Part shown: piece after piece, positions 53,318 through 63,644 of the stretch
How positions within the stretch are numbered: the first letter of the stretch is position 1
How the letters are laid out: each line of letters starts with the position of its first letter
DNA from: Phascolarctos cinereus
Lineage: Eukaryota > Chordata > Mammalia > Diprotodontia > Phascolarctidae
Reading direction: 5' to 3'
Assembly: GCF_002099425.1 (NCBI RefSeq)
Contig: NW_018343955.1
Location: 16,313,001-16,377,000, forward strand
Length of the DNA: 64,000 bases
Notes under the pieces: generated by a model
Told to the model about the DNA's origin: nothing
What the model saw: only the letters and a program-made list of their open reading frames with translations
Databases searched by the model: none
Translations under genes and position numbers: made by a program

Positions 53318-53520
53318 TGATGTCATTTGGAGTTTTCTTGATGAAAATAATGGTTTGTCATTTCCTTCTCTAGCTCATTTTACAGATGAAGAATATGACA
53401 AATGACTTGCCCAAGGATCACAAAGCTAGTAAGTATCTGAGGTCAAATTCAAACTCATGAAGATGAGTCTTCCTAATTCTAAGCCCAGTGCTCTATTCAC
53501 TTAGCCACCTAGCTGCCCTC
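53318..53520 (-). mobile_element. Mar-1 CORE-SINE, antisense, 3' tail partly lost
   Basis: 'cattttacagatgaagaata', 'aactcatgaagatgagtctt' and 'agccacctagctgccctctt'. Confidence 0.9.
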
Positions 53521-53564
53521 TTGTCCCAATAAATTCTGCACTTGGAATATATTCCAAGAGCATT

Positions 53565-53605
53565 ACCAAAACAAACAAACAAACAAACAAACAAACAAAC
53601 AAACA
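53565..53605 (+). repeat. (CAAA)n microsatellite
   Basis: About 10 tetramers. Confidence 0.95.
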
Positions 53606-53639
53606 GGCAAAAACCAACCAAAAGTCAAAGACAAAAATA

Positions 53640-53860
53640 GAGCTATCTTAAATTTTTTTTAAAGCAGCTTTATTTGTAATTGCAGGAATTTTGTGAAATT
53701 TCTAGCAAGAGGAAAATGGTTAAAGAAATCATGGCGCAATAATGTAAGTTGATATTATGACATAGTTAGGATAGAGGAATTAAACAAGGAGATCTCCAAA
53801 GAACTTCCTAGAATAATGCACAATGAAAACAGCAGAGTCAGAAGGAAAAAGAGTCCTTGG
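53640..53860 (+). mobile_element. Degraded L1 ORF2 C-terminal DNA (tentative)
   Basis: 'ggaaaatggttaaagaaatc' and 'caatgaaaacagcagagtca' follow the order of the well-kept L1 at 20843. Highly diverged. Confidence 0.4.
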
Positions 53861-54240
53861 TATGACCATAGTAGAAGAAAAGTGAATGGGAATGAAGGAG
53901 TAAATGAAGAATCCTGATGGAGATGCAAGAGAGCACCTGAAAAGTTAATAGGACATTTTATGCATTGGAAATTATTTATTGAAACATAAGTGATTATAAG
54001 ACAAATAAAATTGAATATTTAATATTAAATTTATGATGAATTATGAATTATTAAACAAACCAATTAACCAATGTTTTTGTGTGTCTACATAATGACACAA
54101 AAACCAATCCAACTTACATTTTTCTTAATGGAGCATTTTATTGTAGCTGAATTGACTGGGCATATGGATATCACATCCCTCATCCGTTGTATGTTTTGTG
54201 CCCATGAGAATAAATTGGGATGTTTCCATTGCTTCCATTA
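53861..54240. other. AT-rich low-repeat interval
   Basis: No gene. ATTA-rich patch near 54000-54060. Confidence 0.35.
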
Positions 54241-54244
54241 TGAT

Positions 54245-54478
54245 GCAATTATTGATGTAGGGGAAAGAACACTAGATTTGGAGTCAGGGGAACTGATTTC
54301 TCACCTGGCTCTGCTTTCTTTTGATTTGCAGGTGAATGGACAGTTCATTAAATTAATCCCTCACTATGTGTGTAGTTGGAGAACAAAATGACAAACCACT
54401 CCAGTATCTTTGTCAAGAAAACTCCAAATGGGATCACAAAGAGTCAAAAATGACTGAAATAACTGAACAACAAAAATA
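54245..54478 (+). mobile_element. Mar-1 CORE-SINE, diverged middle
   Basis: 'gaacactagatttggagtca' head and 'accactccagtatctttgtc' to 'tgaacaacaaa' tail are clear; the CORE is eroded. Confidence 0.85.
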
Positions 54479-54499
54479 TATGTAGTGACCTGGCTCTAG

Positions 54500-54654
54500 A
54501 ACTGAAGACTTCCAATGATAGAAAAGTCACTGCTTGCTTACTGAGGCAGCCCATTCTATATCTGGAGAGCTCTAATTGTTAGGAAGTGTTTTCTTATGCC
54601 AAGCTTAAATTTGTCTCTCCAACTTTTCTTTGAAATCTTCATCTTATAGTTATA

Positions 54655-54655
<1 letters not shown>
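54500..54655. mobile_element. Unclassified old interspersed repeat
   Basis: 'gaggcagcccattctatatc', 'agctctaattgttaggaagt' and 'gccaagcttaaatttgtctc' have the phrasing of a dispersed repeat; family not certain. Confidence 0.4.

Positions 54656-54690
<35 letters not shown>
54655..54690 (+). repeat. (ATC)n microsatellite
   Basis: About 11 triplets. Confidence 0.95.
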
Positions 54691-54771
54691 AACAATAATA
54701 ATAATTCACATCCACATAGCACTTTCAATTTCATAAGTGATCTTGTGAAGTAGCAAATTCGAGCATTATCT

Positions 54772-54886
54772 TCTGATAGACTGTAAACTCTTTGAGGACA
54801 GGAATATCTTCATTTTTGTTTTTGTGTTCCAGTGCCCTGTGCATAGTGGAAGTTTACTAAATGCTTACTGATTTATTGGTATTCTC
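54772..54886 (+). mobile_element. L2 3' end
   Basis: 'agactgtaaactctttgagg' and 'ttactaaatgcttactgatt'. Confidence 0.82.
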
Positions 54887-55057
54887 ATCCAGCACAATAT
54901 ATTAAGACACTTAATAATAGCTTCATAGTGTTTATTGATTAATCCTCATTTTAAGGGGTGGGGGGAACAGTGTGGCTTAGTACGAAAAGCATAGCATTAG
55001 GAATTTCAGGGTTTACATTCCTAATCTCAGTTTTGCCACTTAATGACTATATGATCT

Positions 55058-55368
55058 TTATCAGTCAATCAATCAACAAGTATTTGTTAAGCATCTTCTG
55101 TATACCAGGGATCTGAGCTGAATTTTGAAAGAAACTGGATAATCTAAGAGGTACAGGTGAGATTGACCTTCATTATAAGATAGACATGGAAACAGGAGGT
55201 AGAATATCGTGTGTGAACAATTACAAAAGAAAACAGCAATTTGGCTAGAGTGCATGAAGGGCAGATTATTAAAGTATGATAAGGCTGGAAGAGCAAGCTG
55301 GAAAGGGTAAGTTGTGAAAGGCCTTAAATACCAAACAGAGAAGTGTGTATTTGACCATAGAGGTAATA
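55058..55368 (-). mobile_element. L2 (antisense) inserted in MIR3
   Basis: 'cagtcaatcaatcaacaagt', 'aaggccttaaataccaaaca'. About 310 bp with internal loss. Confidence 0.88.
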
Positions 55369-55450
55369 AGGATCCAAATCACATCACCTCTTTGGGTTTC
55401 AATTTCATGAGTAAAATGAAGAAATGGAACTGTGTCAGATACCTGGCTCT

Positions 55451-55634
55451 AGGGCTGCATATGACAGGTAACACTATCTAGTATGGCCTGAACCAGAGGA
55501 AATATTTAATAAAATATATGAAAATACAACAAAACATAATGTTAATTCATGTTTTAGTAAGTCAATATATGGCCCTTAGAGATCCTTATGTATGGTGTAT
55601 TGGCCCCCTTTTCTATTTGAGTTTGATACCACTG
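55451..55634 (+). mobile_element. hAT-type non-autonomous DNA element, copy 3
   Basis: The interior 'aaatatttaataaaatatat', 'gtcaatatatggcccttaga' and end 'gagtttgataccactg' match copies 1 and 2; the left end is eroded. Confidence 0.78.
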
Positions 55635-55691
55635 GACTAGATGACTACTAAGGTCTCATCCATTGAGGAAGTTCTATGGTCTTATGGAATA

Positions 55692-55778
55692 GAGATTCAG
55701 AGATGTTGAGCAACTTGTCTATGGTCACACAGGTAGTAAGTAAAGCCTTTAATAAAGGCAGAAGTCTATTGCTTTAAC
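55692..55778 (-). mobile_element. MIR scrap, antisense
   Basis: 'gttgagcaacttgtctatgg' and 'tcacacaggtagtaagtaaa'. Confidence 0.6.
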
Positions 55779-55824
55779 AAGTTTATCCTTTCTTGGGCTG
55801 TCTTTTTTTTTTCCTATTTACTTT

Positions 55825-55905
55825 CTTTCTTCAATGAGGTTATAATCTCTTTAGGGCAGATCTTCCTTCTCCATCTTCCATAGTATCAGGCAAAGTGCTG
55901 GGCAA
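55825..55905 (+). mobile_element. L2 3' end, diverged
   Basis: 'tctttagggcagatcttcct' and 'caggcaaagtgctgggcaaa'. Confidence 0.6.
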
Positions 55906-56040
55906 AAAATAATAACAGCTCACCTTTAAATAATGCACTAAGGCTTGCAAAGCATTTTTTTGTCTATTAATTATTATTGAGCATGATATCTACCTCAATC
56001 AGCTAACATAGATATTATTGTCACAACTAGGCAAAAAGCC
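55906..56040 (-). mobile_element. MIR scrap, antisense
   Basis: 'acagctcacctttaaataat' and 'ggcttgcaaagcattttttt'. Confidence 0.6.
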
Positions 56041-56134
56041 CATTAAGTCCTTGACTGTAGAGTATGGAAATTGTATGCAAATGTATTATTACTACTGTTG
56101 TTGTTGTTGTTTTAGTAAAATAGCATCTAACAAA

Positions 56135-56470
56135 GATCATGAACTTGGATCCGAGGGAATTGTTAGAGGTCATGAAGTCCAGGGCACAGTGGATAGAACA
56201 CTGGGCCTAGAGTCAGGAAGATTCGTCTTCCTGAGTTCAAATCTGGCCTCAGACACTTACTAGCCACGTGACCCTGGGCAAGTAACTTAACCCAGTTTGC
56301 CTCCATTTCCTCATCTGTAAAATGAGCTGGAGAAGGAAATGGCAAATTACTCCAGTATCTTTGCCAAGAAAACTCCAAAATGGGGTCATGAAGAGTTGGA
56401 CATGACTGAAAAACAACAATATAAAGTCCAATCCCTTCATTTTACAGTTGACACAAGACTCTTTGTTGTA
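56135..56470 (-). mobile_element. MIR3 SINE, antisense, split by Mar-1
   Basis: 'cttggatccgagggaattgt' and 'tagaggtcatgaagtcc' precede; 'atcccttcattttacagttg' follows the Mar-1. Confidence 0.75.
56182..56423 (+). mobile_element. Mar-1 CORE-SINE, best-preserved copy
   Basis: Head 'gggcacagtggatagaacac', CORE 'ttcaaatctggcctcagaca', Bov-B-like tail 'gtatctttgccaagaaaact' and 'gagttggacatgactgaaaa'. TSD 'aagtcca' at 56175-56181 and 56424-56430. Confidence 0.97.
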
Positions 56471-56549
56471 GAAATGATTCAGGGCTGTTCTCTCATCTGG
56501 GTAAGGTATTCCAGGTAGAGAAACCAGGGATTTGATGCTGGTCAGTAAC

Positions 56550-56712
56550 TTGTCTGTAGCAAAGAGTCTCAGAGTATTAAGTGAATCCCTGAGAAGTTAG
56601 TGACTTGTCTAGGACAGCACAGCTAGCTAATCCACACATGTTAGACAGAGGACTAAAATTCACATCTTTCAGATGCCAGAACCAGTCTTCTATATCCATT
56701 ACATATCTCATA
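56550..56712 (-). mobile_element. MIR-like CORE-SINE (tail variant), antisense
   Basis: 'tattaagtgaatccctgaga', 'gacttgtctaggacagcaca' and 'cagtcttctatatccattac'. Confidence 0.7.
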
Positions 56713-56954
56713 GAAATGGACCAGGAGAAAACTAAAAAAGATGGAGATTCAGGAAGGAGCAAAAACAGCAAGGAAATGAAAGAGAGAGGTAGAGAAGGAT
56801 CTATGAAGGGAATGAAAAGGGAATGAAAAGAGGTGGAGAATCATGGAGTGGGGGATGTGGTTCCAGAATTGTATAGCTGTTTAACAAGAAAACAATGGGG
56901 AATTCCCAGTGCTGTTTCTGAAGTCAATTTTGTTCCTTTATAATGTAATTAAAG

Positions 56955-57400
56955 GATCTGAGATATACAGTTGGAAGGAACCTTAGAAATTACTCAGTTC
57001 AACCCTTTCATTTTGCAGACGTGGAAACTGAGTCCCAGAGAGGTTCAGATAGTCAGTCAACAGGCATTTATTAAGTCCTTATGATGTGTCCAGGCACTGT
57101 GTTAAGCACTTGGTTATAAAGCAAAGCCAAAACACATTCCCTGCCCTCAAGGAGCTCACATTCTAATGGAGGAGAAATCAAAAAAATAACTGTTAACTAT
57201 CTATCTGTCTATTGGATATATAGTATAAATGAAAATGTATTTCAGATGGAAAGCACTAGAAGTGGGGGGTGTAGTATGGGAAAGGCCTCTTCCAGAAGGT
57301 TGGATTTATATAGTGACTTACCTAGGTTATATAATTAGTAAGTGATAGGGCCTGGATTTGAACCCAAGTCTATAGACACCCGATCTAGATTCCTCTGTCC
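56955..57400 (-). mobile_element. MIR3 SINE, antisense, split by L2
   Basis: 'acagttggaaggaaccttag' and 'cattttgcagacgtggaaac' before; 'gtgacttacctaggttatat' and 'gatttgaacccaagtctata' after 57315. Confidence 0.88.
57050..57314 (-). mobile_element. L2 3' end (antisense) inside MIR3
   Basis: 'cagtcaacaggcatttatta', 'ccaggcactgtgttaagcac' and 'tgccctcaaggagctcacat'. Confidence 0.93.
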
Positions 57401-58104
57401 CAGCATAGACTATTTTCCTGCTCTATGCCCTCTGTGACAGTATACACTCTTCCTTCTCCCAGGCACAGAATTTTTGTCCATTGAACTTTGCCCCACAGTT
57501 TTCTCAACCACATTTTGGAAATAATGGTATAAAGTATGTGGGCAGAAATCTGTAGATTAAAAAAAAACGGACAGGAATGAAACTGGGACCATTCATTCAG
57601 GCATGACTTCTCGTTACCATGCCATTCATTTGATGGGGTGGGGTGTTTCTGACATGTTAGCACTTGACTGCTCTGTGGGAGAGATTTTAATCTAGCCTGC
57701 TATAAACCAACCTCCTCCTCTCCTCCCCATTCCCCCCTTCCTCTTCACTATGCTGCTATGCGAACATGAACAAAGAAAAGTATCTGGGTAAAGACAGGAG
57801 AGCCATCGGTACAATGTGAAACAAATACCATTTAGCTGGATGTAAGCCAGCTCATTTTGTTGGAAATAAATGGAGAAAATATATAGCACAGACCACCCAG
57901 CACTCAGGTGTCGGCAGGAATAGAAATTTAGAGCTCATGAGTCTTTCTACTATGCAATCATCAGAAAAATGTCTATATTAAAATGTTTTTGGCTGATCCA
58001 CCATGAGTAAGAAATGCTTTTATAGAAAATACGTGAGAGCAAAGACCAGATGAATCAGGGGGCTTAGGTCCTGCTCTGAAAGGAAGCTTATGCAACAACT
58101 GCAA
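57401..58104. other. Low-repeat interval
   Basis: A 92-codon minus frame (57385-57663) has no known domain. Confidence 0.35.
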
Positions 58105-58200
58105 CCCTTTCATTTTAAAAATTAGGAAATTGAGCTCATGAGATAGAGGTCAAATAATTTGCCTCAGATCACACATCTAGCAAAGTGGCAGTATAGCATA
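58105..58200 (-). mobile_element. MIR/MIR3 scrap, antisense
   Basis: 'aaccctttcattttaaaaat' and 'cagatcacacatctagcaaa'. Confidence 0.7.
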
Positions 58201-58236
58201 TTGCCATCTAAGTATACCCTGGTAGCATGAGAGAGA

Positions 58237-58426
58237 AGTGGGGTCAAATTCAAATAGAAATGGGGCCCCTTGATGTATGCAGGAGGATTCCTGGGGCCAC
58301 ATATTGACTTAGAAAACCACATGTTAACATTATCCATATTCTATTGTATGTTTATTTTGTTAAATATTTCCCATTAGTTTGGTTCGGAATGTTGCAGGCA
58401 CATGGGCTGTTTTTGAGACATCCATC
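58237..58426 (-). mobile_element. hAT-type non-autonomous DNA element, copy 4, antisense
   Basis: 'gtggggtcaaattcaaatag' to 'gggctgtttttgagacat', with 'acatattgacttagaaaacc' inside, the reverse of copies 1-3. Confidence 0.78.
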
Positions 58427-58429
58427 ATC

Positions 58430-58625
58430 AAGGATCATTGTTTTATAGCTCCAGAGAGGACCTCAGAAACTGTTTAATTCAACTCTCTCTTTTTAAAATA
58501 AGGAAATGGAGGTGAGAGATTATGTGACTTCTCTAAGACCACACATGTACTAAGTATTAGAGCTAGAATTTGAATGCAGGTCCTTCAATTCCAAATCCTG
58601 TGCTCTTTCAACTGGGCTACACTGT
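58430..58625 (-). mobile_element. MIR3 SINE, antisense
   Basis: 'ctccagagaggacctcagaa', 'aaaataaggaaatggaggtg' and 'tgcaggtccttcaattccaa'. Confidence 0.85.
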
Positions 58626-58960
58626 CTTGACTTCAGTGTCAATTGACAATTAATAAATGAAATAGATGTATTCCTTCAGAGTTGTACATAATGTTGAATT
58701 TTCCTAAACATTTCTATTACATAAGTGGGAATGTATTTGCATGTGGGGGGAGAGGAAGATTACCCCAATATAATAATAAATTCATAATTAAAATGCAAAG
58801 ACAAATGATGAGAGATGTCAACAAAAGTAAGTGATAAAAGAAAGATTGCTCTATAAGTTGTGTAGAGGGACAAAGGTCTCACAATGAGGACTGAGTCAGA
58901 CAGGAACCCAGCTGTCATTGAGGTGACCAAGCAAAACATTCTAGACATTCGAGAAAGGAA
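58626..58960. other. Low-repeat interval
   Basis: AT-rich, no gene recognised. Confidence 0.35.
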
Positions 58961-58964
58961 GTCG

Positions 58965-59140
58965 GGAATATTGGAAAGAGCACCAGATGGGGAGTAAAGA
59001 AACTGGGTTCCAGTCATGTTCTTCTGTTTATCACTTGTGGGTAACCTGGGCAAATCACTTCATATCTTAGAGAATCAGCCTTCTTGTCAGTAAAAGGAGA
59101 ACCCGGAAGAGACGATTTCTAGGTAGTGCCCTTTCCAAGC
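58965..59140 (+). mobile_element. MIR3 SINE
   Basis: 'atattggaaagagcaccaga', 'ggttccagtcatgttcttct' and 'cctgggcaaatcacttcata'. Confidence 0.78.
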
Positions 59141-59182
59141 AACTTTTACAGTCAGGGACTGTGACTGGTGAAAGCCAGAGGT

Positions 59183-59299
<117 letters not shown>

Positions 59300-59392
59300 T
59301 ATCTCTCTTCTCTCTGTCTCTGTTTCTATATATCTCTCTGCCTCTTTCTGTCTCTGCCTCTCCCTGAATCTCTCTCCTGATATGCATTTTGC
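59300..59392 (+). repeat. CT-rich tract facing the (GA)n
   Basis: TCTC and CTGT runs directly after the polypurine tract, giving a GA/CT inverted arrangement. Confidence 0.85.
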
Positions 59393-59399
59393 TTCCAAG

Positions 59400-61836
59400 G
59401 TAGATTTTGTCCTTCCCATCTGCCTGTAAGCAAACACTTCTAGTAAATTTCAGACATAATTAGGTCTTGTTAATATGGTGATGACAAATCTGTGACTTGG
59501 ATTCCTTTTCTCACTTTCTCTTTTTCACTTGATCACCTGTAGGTAACACACAAAGGTACAGCTTTGCTTTTCATCATCCTTCCTTCTTTCCTCCCCCTCT
59601 TCTTTACAAATGGAAGAGAACATAAATCCCAAGATAGATTAAATTTCCCAAGGCATTGCTGCTATATCCACATGTCCCATTGTACCATTCCAATCTTCTC
59701 CTTCAGATTATAATTCAAAGATTCAAGTCCCTATAAATGTAAACTCAGGAAAAATGAGTAACAAGTATGGTTCATATTTTATTAGCTCTATAAGAGGGAC
59801 ATTCCTTATGATGAGTTCTTTGGAATAAATATCGGGTGACAATCCCGGGGGCTGTTTGGGAAGAGCACTAACTCTTTCAGGCCCTTGGGGCTATAATGTC
59901 ATCGAGTGCCAGGAATAATACTCAGGAAGGGCAGGAAAGAAGAAAGTTACTTATAGTTTCTAGCTCTCCCTTTCAAGGCATAACTTGCTCACTTGGCAGG
60001 ATCAGACTGAAATGAAGGATCAGATACTGTGTACAATGAAGAGAAGCCTATTTTGAAACTTTCGAAGAAAATGATACATTTAGCTTCCCAGGAGGAAGAG
60101 CCCAGGCTGAAGGCATGTACTTCAGGGTTTCAGTGACCATTTTAAGTCAATCTTCAATTAAAAATAAATGTAGAAAATGGCTTTTAAATGACTTCCTGAA
60201 AAAAAAAGTGCTCTAGCCTTTCTCTGTTTATCTAGTGGAGTTTATTTTTTTCCCTTCTGACTGTACAGTTATAATTAGACTACAAAGTAAAATGGGCTTC
60301 AGAAACATTATAGAATGAGGCCCAAGCTTATTTGAGTCATGCAGTGGCTACCCCTTCTCCCCTTCCCTTCTCCCTGGTGAAAAAAAAAAGACATTTCCTG
60401 GGCATTGGGAACAATAGCTTTCTTTAATTAAATGTAGGGTCCACTGCCAAGAGACAAATCCACACTCTATTTCAGCAGGTGAAAATGCTAATGTCAGGGC
60501 TGTGTTTTATCCAAAACAGTCATTCCAGGGGCCATTTTTTGCATCTGTTGCATGTTTATGCTCTCATTTTGCTGGCAGCTTGAGAGAGATGTAGTACAGT
60601 AAGTAACCGGGCATAACTGGTCAGGAAGATAGGGCGCGGGCCAGCAAGCAAAATGAAACCGTCTGATCAATCACTGTGCTGTGATATTTTGTGACATAAG
60701 ATGTTCTACATTCCCAAGTATGTCTCTATTCATTTCTGGGTCTAAATCTGTGTCCACATCCCACAGGGACCTAGACACTTATAGCTGAAATTGTCAATAA
60801 AATCACCTTGAAGCCAAGTTGCTGGCTCATGTGAATAAGTCACTGAGGGTTTTTTCTCCGCCTAGGGGGAAGTTGCAGTATGTGCCTGTGTGTGTGTGGG
60901 GGGGTGGGGGTGGATGTGGGTGTGGGTGTGGCTGTTTCTACTGAACATGAGGGGAGCAGAAGGTGTTAATCTAGGCTTTTCAGGGTGGGTTTGAGCCAAA
61001 GGAAGTAAGAGGCTTTATCTGTGTGTCTAGAGAGACTTAAGAGGAGATAAGAATGGGATTATGGTATCTGACACCAGACTCCTAAATGTTTGTGTCCCCA
61101 TTTAAGTTATTTGTTCACAGTTTGTGCATCAAGACCTTGGCTTCCATGCCATGTGTGATACAGACTTGTTCTTCCCCAAACAGGAAGTGACATTTTAAGT
61201 AATTGCAGATTTACAGTGACTACAGGGCTGATCCCAGCTCATTGTCCCAGCTTTCCTGTCTCAGGCTGGAGGAAGTGGTGAGGAGAGAAAGGGTGGGGGA
61301 TGTGGGCTGGTTACAATGACCTGTCAAAGGGAATGCTGCTCACTTTGCCTTAGTGAGAGAGTGATGAAAATGCAGTTAAACACTTGCCAACAGCTCTGGC
61401 AAAAATATTTGACATCTCACCTATATCAACAAGCAAGAGTTAAAGGTTAAATCACACACAACTTGAGCACTGGGGAAAAGGATAAGTTTATGTCATCAGA
61501 TTTCTTCGTACCAGAGAGGCACTGTATCAACAACCAGACAGGTTCCTAGGGTAGAAAGACTCATGCAGCAGAGGCTGAAGAGCAGTTTATGTACTTGCGA
61601 TTAAAAGATTAAAGAAAATTTAGCCTAAAGCTTTGGCAGTTTCTACCCAATGCCACTCAGTCTTCTACATTTTGGTTTACATGCTTCCAAATTGTAGGAA
61701 CATTTGACAAATGGATTGAATTTGCCTTTTCCATTGAGATGTTTGGCATCATAGGCTAGATCTAAGGTACATTTTTAAAAATAGGGAGACCACCTGGAGA
61801 TTGACAGCTTTTCCTTTATTGCTAATTCTCTGGAAC
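59400..61836. other. 2.4-kb repeat-free block, candidate regulatory DNA
   Basis: No transposable element recognised over 2.4 kb. Holds a GATA-type site 'gagataaga' (about 61034), an ETS-type site 'caggaagtgac' (about 61181), 'tttaattaaatg' (about 60422) and a G-rich run at 60898-60926. No convincing ORF. Regulatory role is inference. Confidence 0.5.
60898..60926 (+). other. G-quadruplex-type motif
   Basis: G runs of 7, 5, 3 and 3 separated by loops of 1, 7 and 3 bases. Confidence 0.75.
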
Positions 61837-61839
61837 TAT

Positions 61840-61950
61840 TCTCATCTCAAGGAGGGCCCCAACTAGGACTAGAACAATAAAGCTACTTGTGCTGTGAACA
61901 TAGTAGGCACTCAGGAAATATTTGTTGATGAATAGAAAGAAGGAAGGAAG
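61840..61950 (+). repeat. Local duplication, unit 1 (includes L2 3' tip)
   Basis: 'ctcaaggagggccccaacta' to 'gttgatgaatagaaagaagg' recurs at 62304-62414, about 87% alike by eye. 'catagtaggcactcaggaaa' is L2 3' end. Confidence 0.88.
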
Positions 61951-61981
61951 GAAGGAAGAAAGGAAGGGAGGAAGAAGAGAG
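61930..61981 (+). repeat. (GAAG)n-rich tract
   Basis: Imperfect AAGG tetramers. Confidence 0.93.
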
Positions 61982-61984
61982 GGA

Positions 61985-62302
61985 CATAGGGCAAGAGAAA
62001 GAATAAAAGGCCTTCCTTATAAAGGAAGAAGTGTCTGAGAAGACTGAGGGGCTTTAAGCTGATGTTTGAAGAAAAGGGAGAAAAATACTTAGATAAAAGA
62101 ATGAAATCAGACTGAAGAGGCCATTAGGTTTGATAAAGAATGAAGAGATTCAGTGGATGAGACATCCAGTATTTTGCAGGAGAAAATAAAGGGAAGAAGA
62201 TCTTGCACAAGACGTCAGATGTCTATAGATCATGGCATAGAAAATGGGTAGCAAACAACGTGACCGTGGCTCTCAAAAAAAAATGAATATTATGCTCCTA
62301 TT
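61985..62302. other. Purine-rich low-repeat interval
   Basis: Faint antisense-L2-like phrase near 62045. No gene. Confidence 0.35.
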
Positions 62303-62303
62303 A

Positions 62304-62414
62304 TTCTCTTCTCAAGGAGGGACTCAACTAGGACTAGAACCATGTAGGACACTTGTGCTGTGAACATACTAGGCAAACAAGAAATATTTGTTGAAGAATA
62401 GAAAGAAGGAAGGA
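62304..62414 (+). repeat. Local duplication, unit 2
   Basis: Second copy of 61840-61950 in the same orientation, 464 bp downstream. Confidence 0.88.
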
Positions 62415-62499
62415 AAAAAGACTTTCTCTGAGACTTGACAAGATTAGACTCCTGATTGCATTCTGGTTATTGTATGCTATACCTTGTTTAAGAAGTATG

Positions 62500-62647
62500 C
62501 CTGCAGGGGGCACTTAGGTGGTGCAGATAAAGCACTGGCCCTGAAGTCAAGAGGACCTCAGTTCAAATCCTGCCTCAGACTAAACACTTGATGCTTACTA
62601 GCTGTGTGACCCTGGGTAAGTCACTTAACCCCAATTGCCTGAAAAAA
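62500..62647 (+). mobile_element. tRNA-type short SINE with short TSD
   Basis: 'gcacttaggtggtgcagata', 'tcagttcaaatcctgcctca' and 'cacttaaccccaattgcctg', A tail. 'aagtatg' at 62493-62499 and 62648-62654. Confidence 0.95.
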
Positions 62648-62649
62648 AA

Positions 62650-62652
<3 letters not shown>

Positions 62653-62702
<50 letters not shown>
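62653..62702 (+). repeat. (TG)n microsatellite
   Basis: About 24 uninterrupted units after the SINE. Confidence 0.97.
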
Positions 62703-62703
<1 letters not shown>

Positions 62704-62811
62704 CTGCTATATGTTTTGGGGGGAGTAGTGGTGGTGCTGTTGAAGTAGCATTTTTTATCAAGGAGTTGCCCACCTATAGGAAAATATATGTCTGAAAGGT
62801 ATAATGTTGGT

Positions 62812-62918
62812 GGAGAACCTTTGGGTTAGAGGCTGGGAAACCAGCAGCCTCAAGGCCCCATGTGGCCCTCTAGGTCCTCAGGTGTAACCCTTTAACTGAA
62901 TCCAAACTTTCTTTTAAG
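62812..62918 (+). mobile_element. hAT-like DNA transposon fragment, different family
   Basis: 'cctcaaggccccatgtggcc', 'ctctaggtcctcaggtgtaa' and 'tttaactgaatccaaacttt' match from memory a dispersed hAT-type repeat with 'catgtggccct'; family not certain. Confidence 0.5.
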
Positions 62919-62919
62919 G

Positions 62920-63250
62920 AGAGAGGAACAAATAAAATTAATCAGAGGCAATCTTACAGACTGTCTTGGAATATGATGCTTTCCCATTACAAATTACATA
63001 ACTGGCACAAAGGCAAAATATTAAAGTGATGGGGGAATTCAGGGATGCAGGTGCCAGCTGGAACTCTAATTCCAGTAAAAGCCATGCATCTGATAAATTC
63101 TTGACTCATCTTGCTGACAATTTTATTTCTCAGAAGATTTAGGAAGCAAAAAAAGAGGAATTCTCTGTATTAGATTCTTAATAAGAAGAAAGAAATGGCT
63201 GCTGATGTGGAAGTGGTCATATTCTTTCAGGAAAATGATTACATCATCTT
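62920..63250. other. Low-repeat interval
   Basis: No gene or repeat recognised. Confidence 0.35.
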
Positions 63251-63289
63251 AGAGCCACAGAAGGGAAACTTAAGCATATTCAACTATAT

Positions 63290-63386
63290 CATAATACCAT
63301 CCCTTGTTAGATGTAAGACTTTGGATAGGTTATTCAACATCTCTGAGCCCCAGTTTCCTTGTCTGTATATTGGAGAAAATGACTCT
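63290..63386 (+). mobile_element. MIR SINE fragment
   Basis: 'taagactttggataggttat' and 'ctctgagccccagtttcctt'. Confidence 0.75.
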
Positions 63387-63399
63387 TGCTCTGTTGTTG

Positions 63400-63631
63400 T
63401 GTCCAACTCTTCATGACCCCATTTGGGGTTTTCTTGGCAGAGATATTGGAGTGATTTGCCATTTCCTTCTCAGGCTCATTTTACAGATGAGGAACTGAGG
63501 CAAACAAGGTTAAGTGACTTGCTTAGGGTCACACAGCTAGTAAGTGTTTGAAGTCGGATTTGAACTCAGTAAGATTAGTCCTCCTGACGTCAGACCTGAC
63601 ACTATCCACTAAACCAACTACCAGCACACCC
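63400..63631 (-). mobile_element. Mar-1 CORE-SINE, antisense, with TSD
   Basis: 'gtccaactcttcatgacccc' to 'cactaaaccaactaccagca'. 'ctctgttgttg' (63389-63399) and 'ctctgttattg' (63632-63642) differ by one base. Confidence 0.95.
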
Positions 63632-63644
63632 CTCTGTTATTGCC

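Larger units (their letters stand above)
54962..55690 (+). mobile_element. MIR3 SINE, split by L2 and by hAT
   Basis: The head is at 54962-55055 ('cagtgtggcttagtacgaaa'), the CORE resumes at about 55370 ('catcacctctttgggtttca'), and the L3-like tail follows the hAT element ('actagatgactactaaggtc', 55635-55690). Confidence 0.75.
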
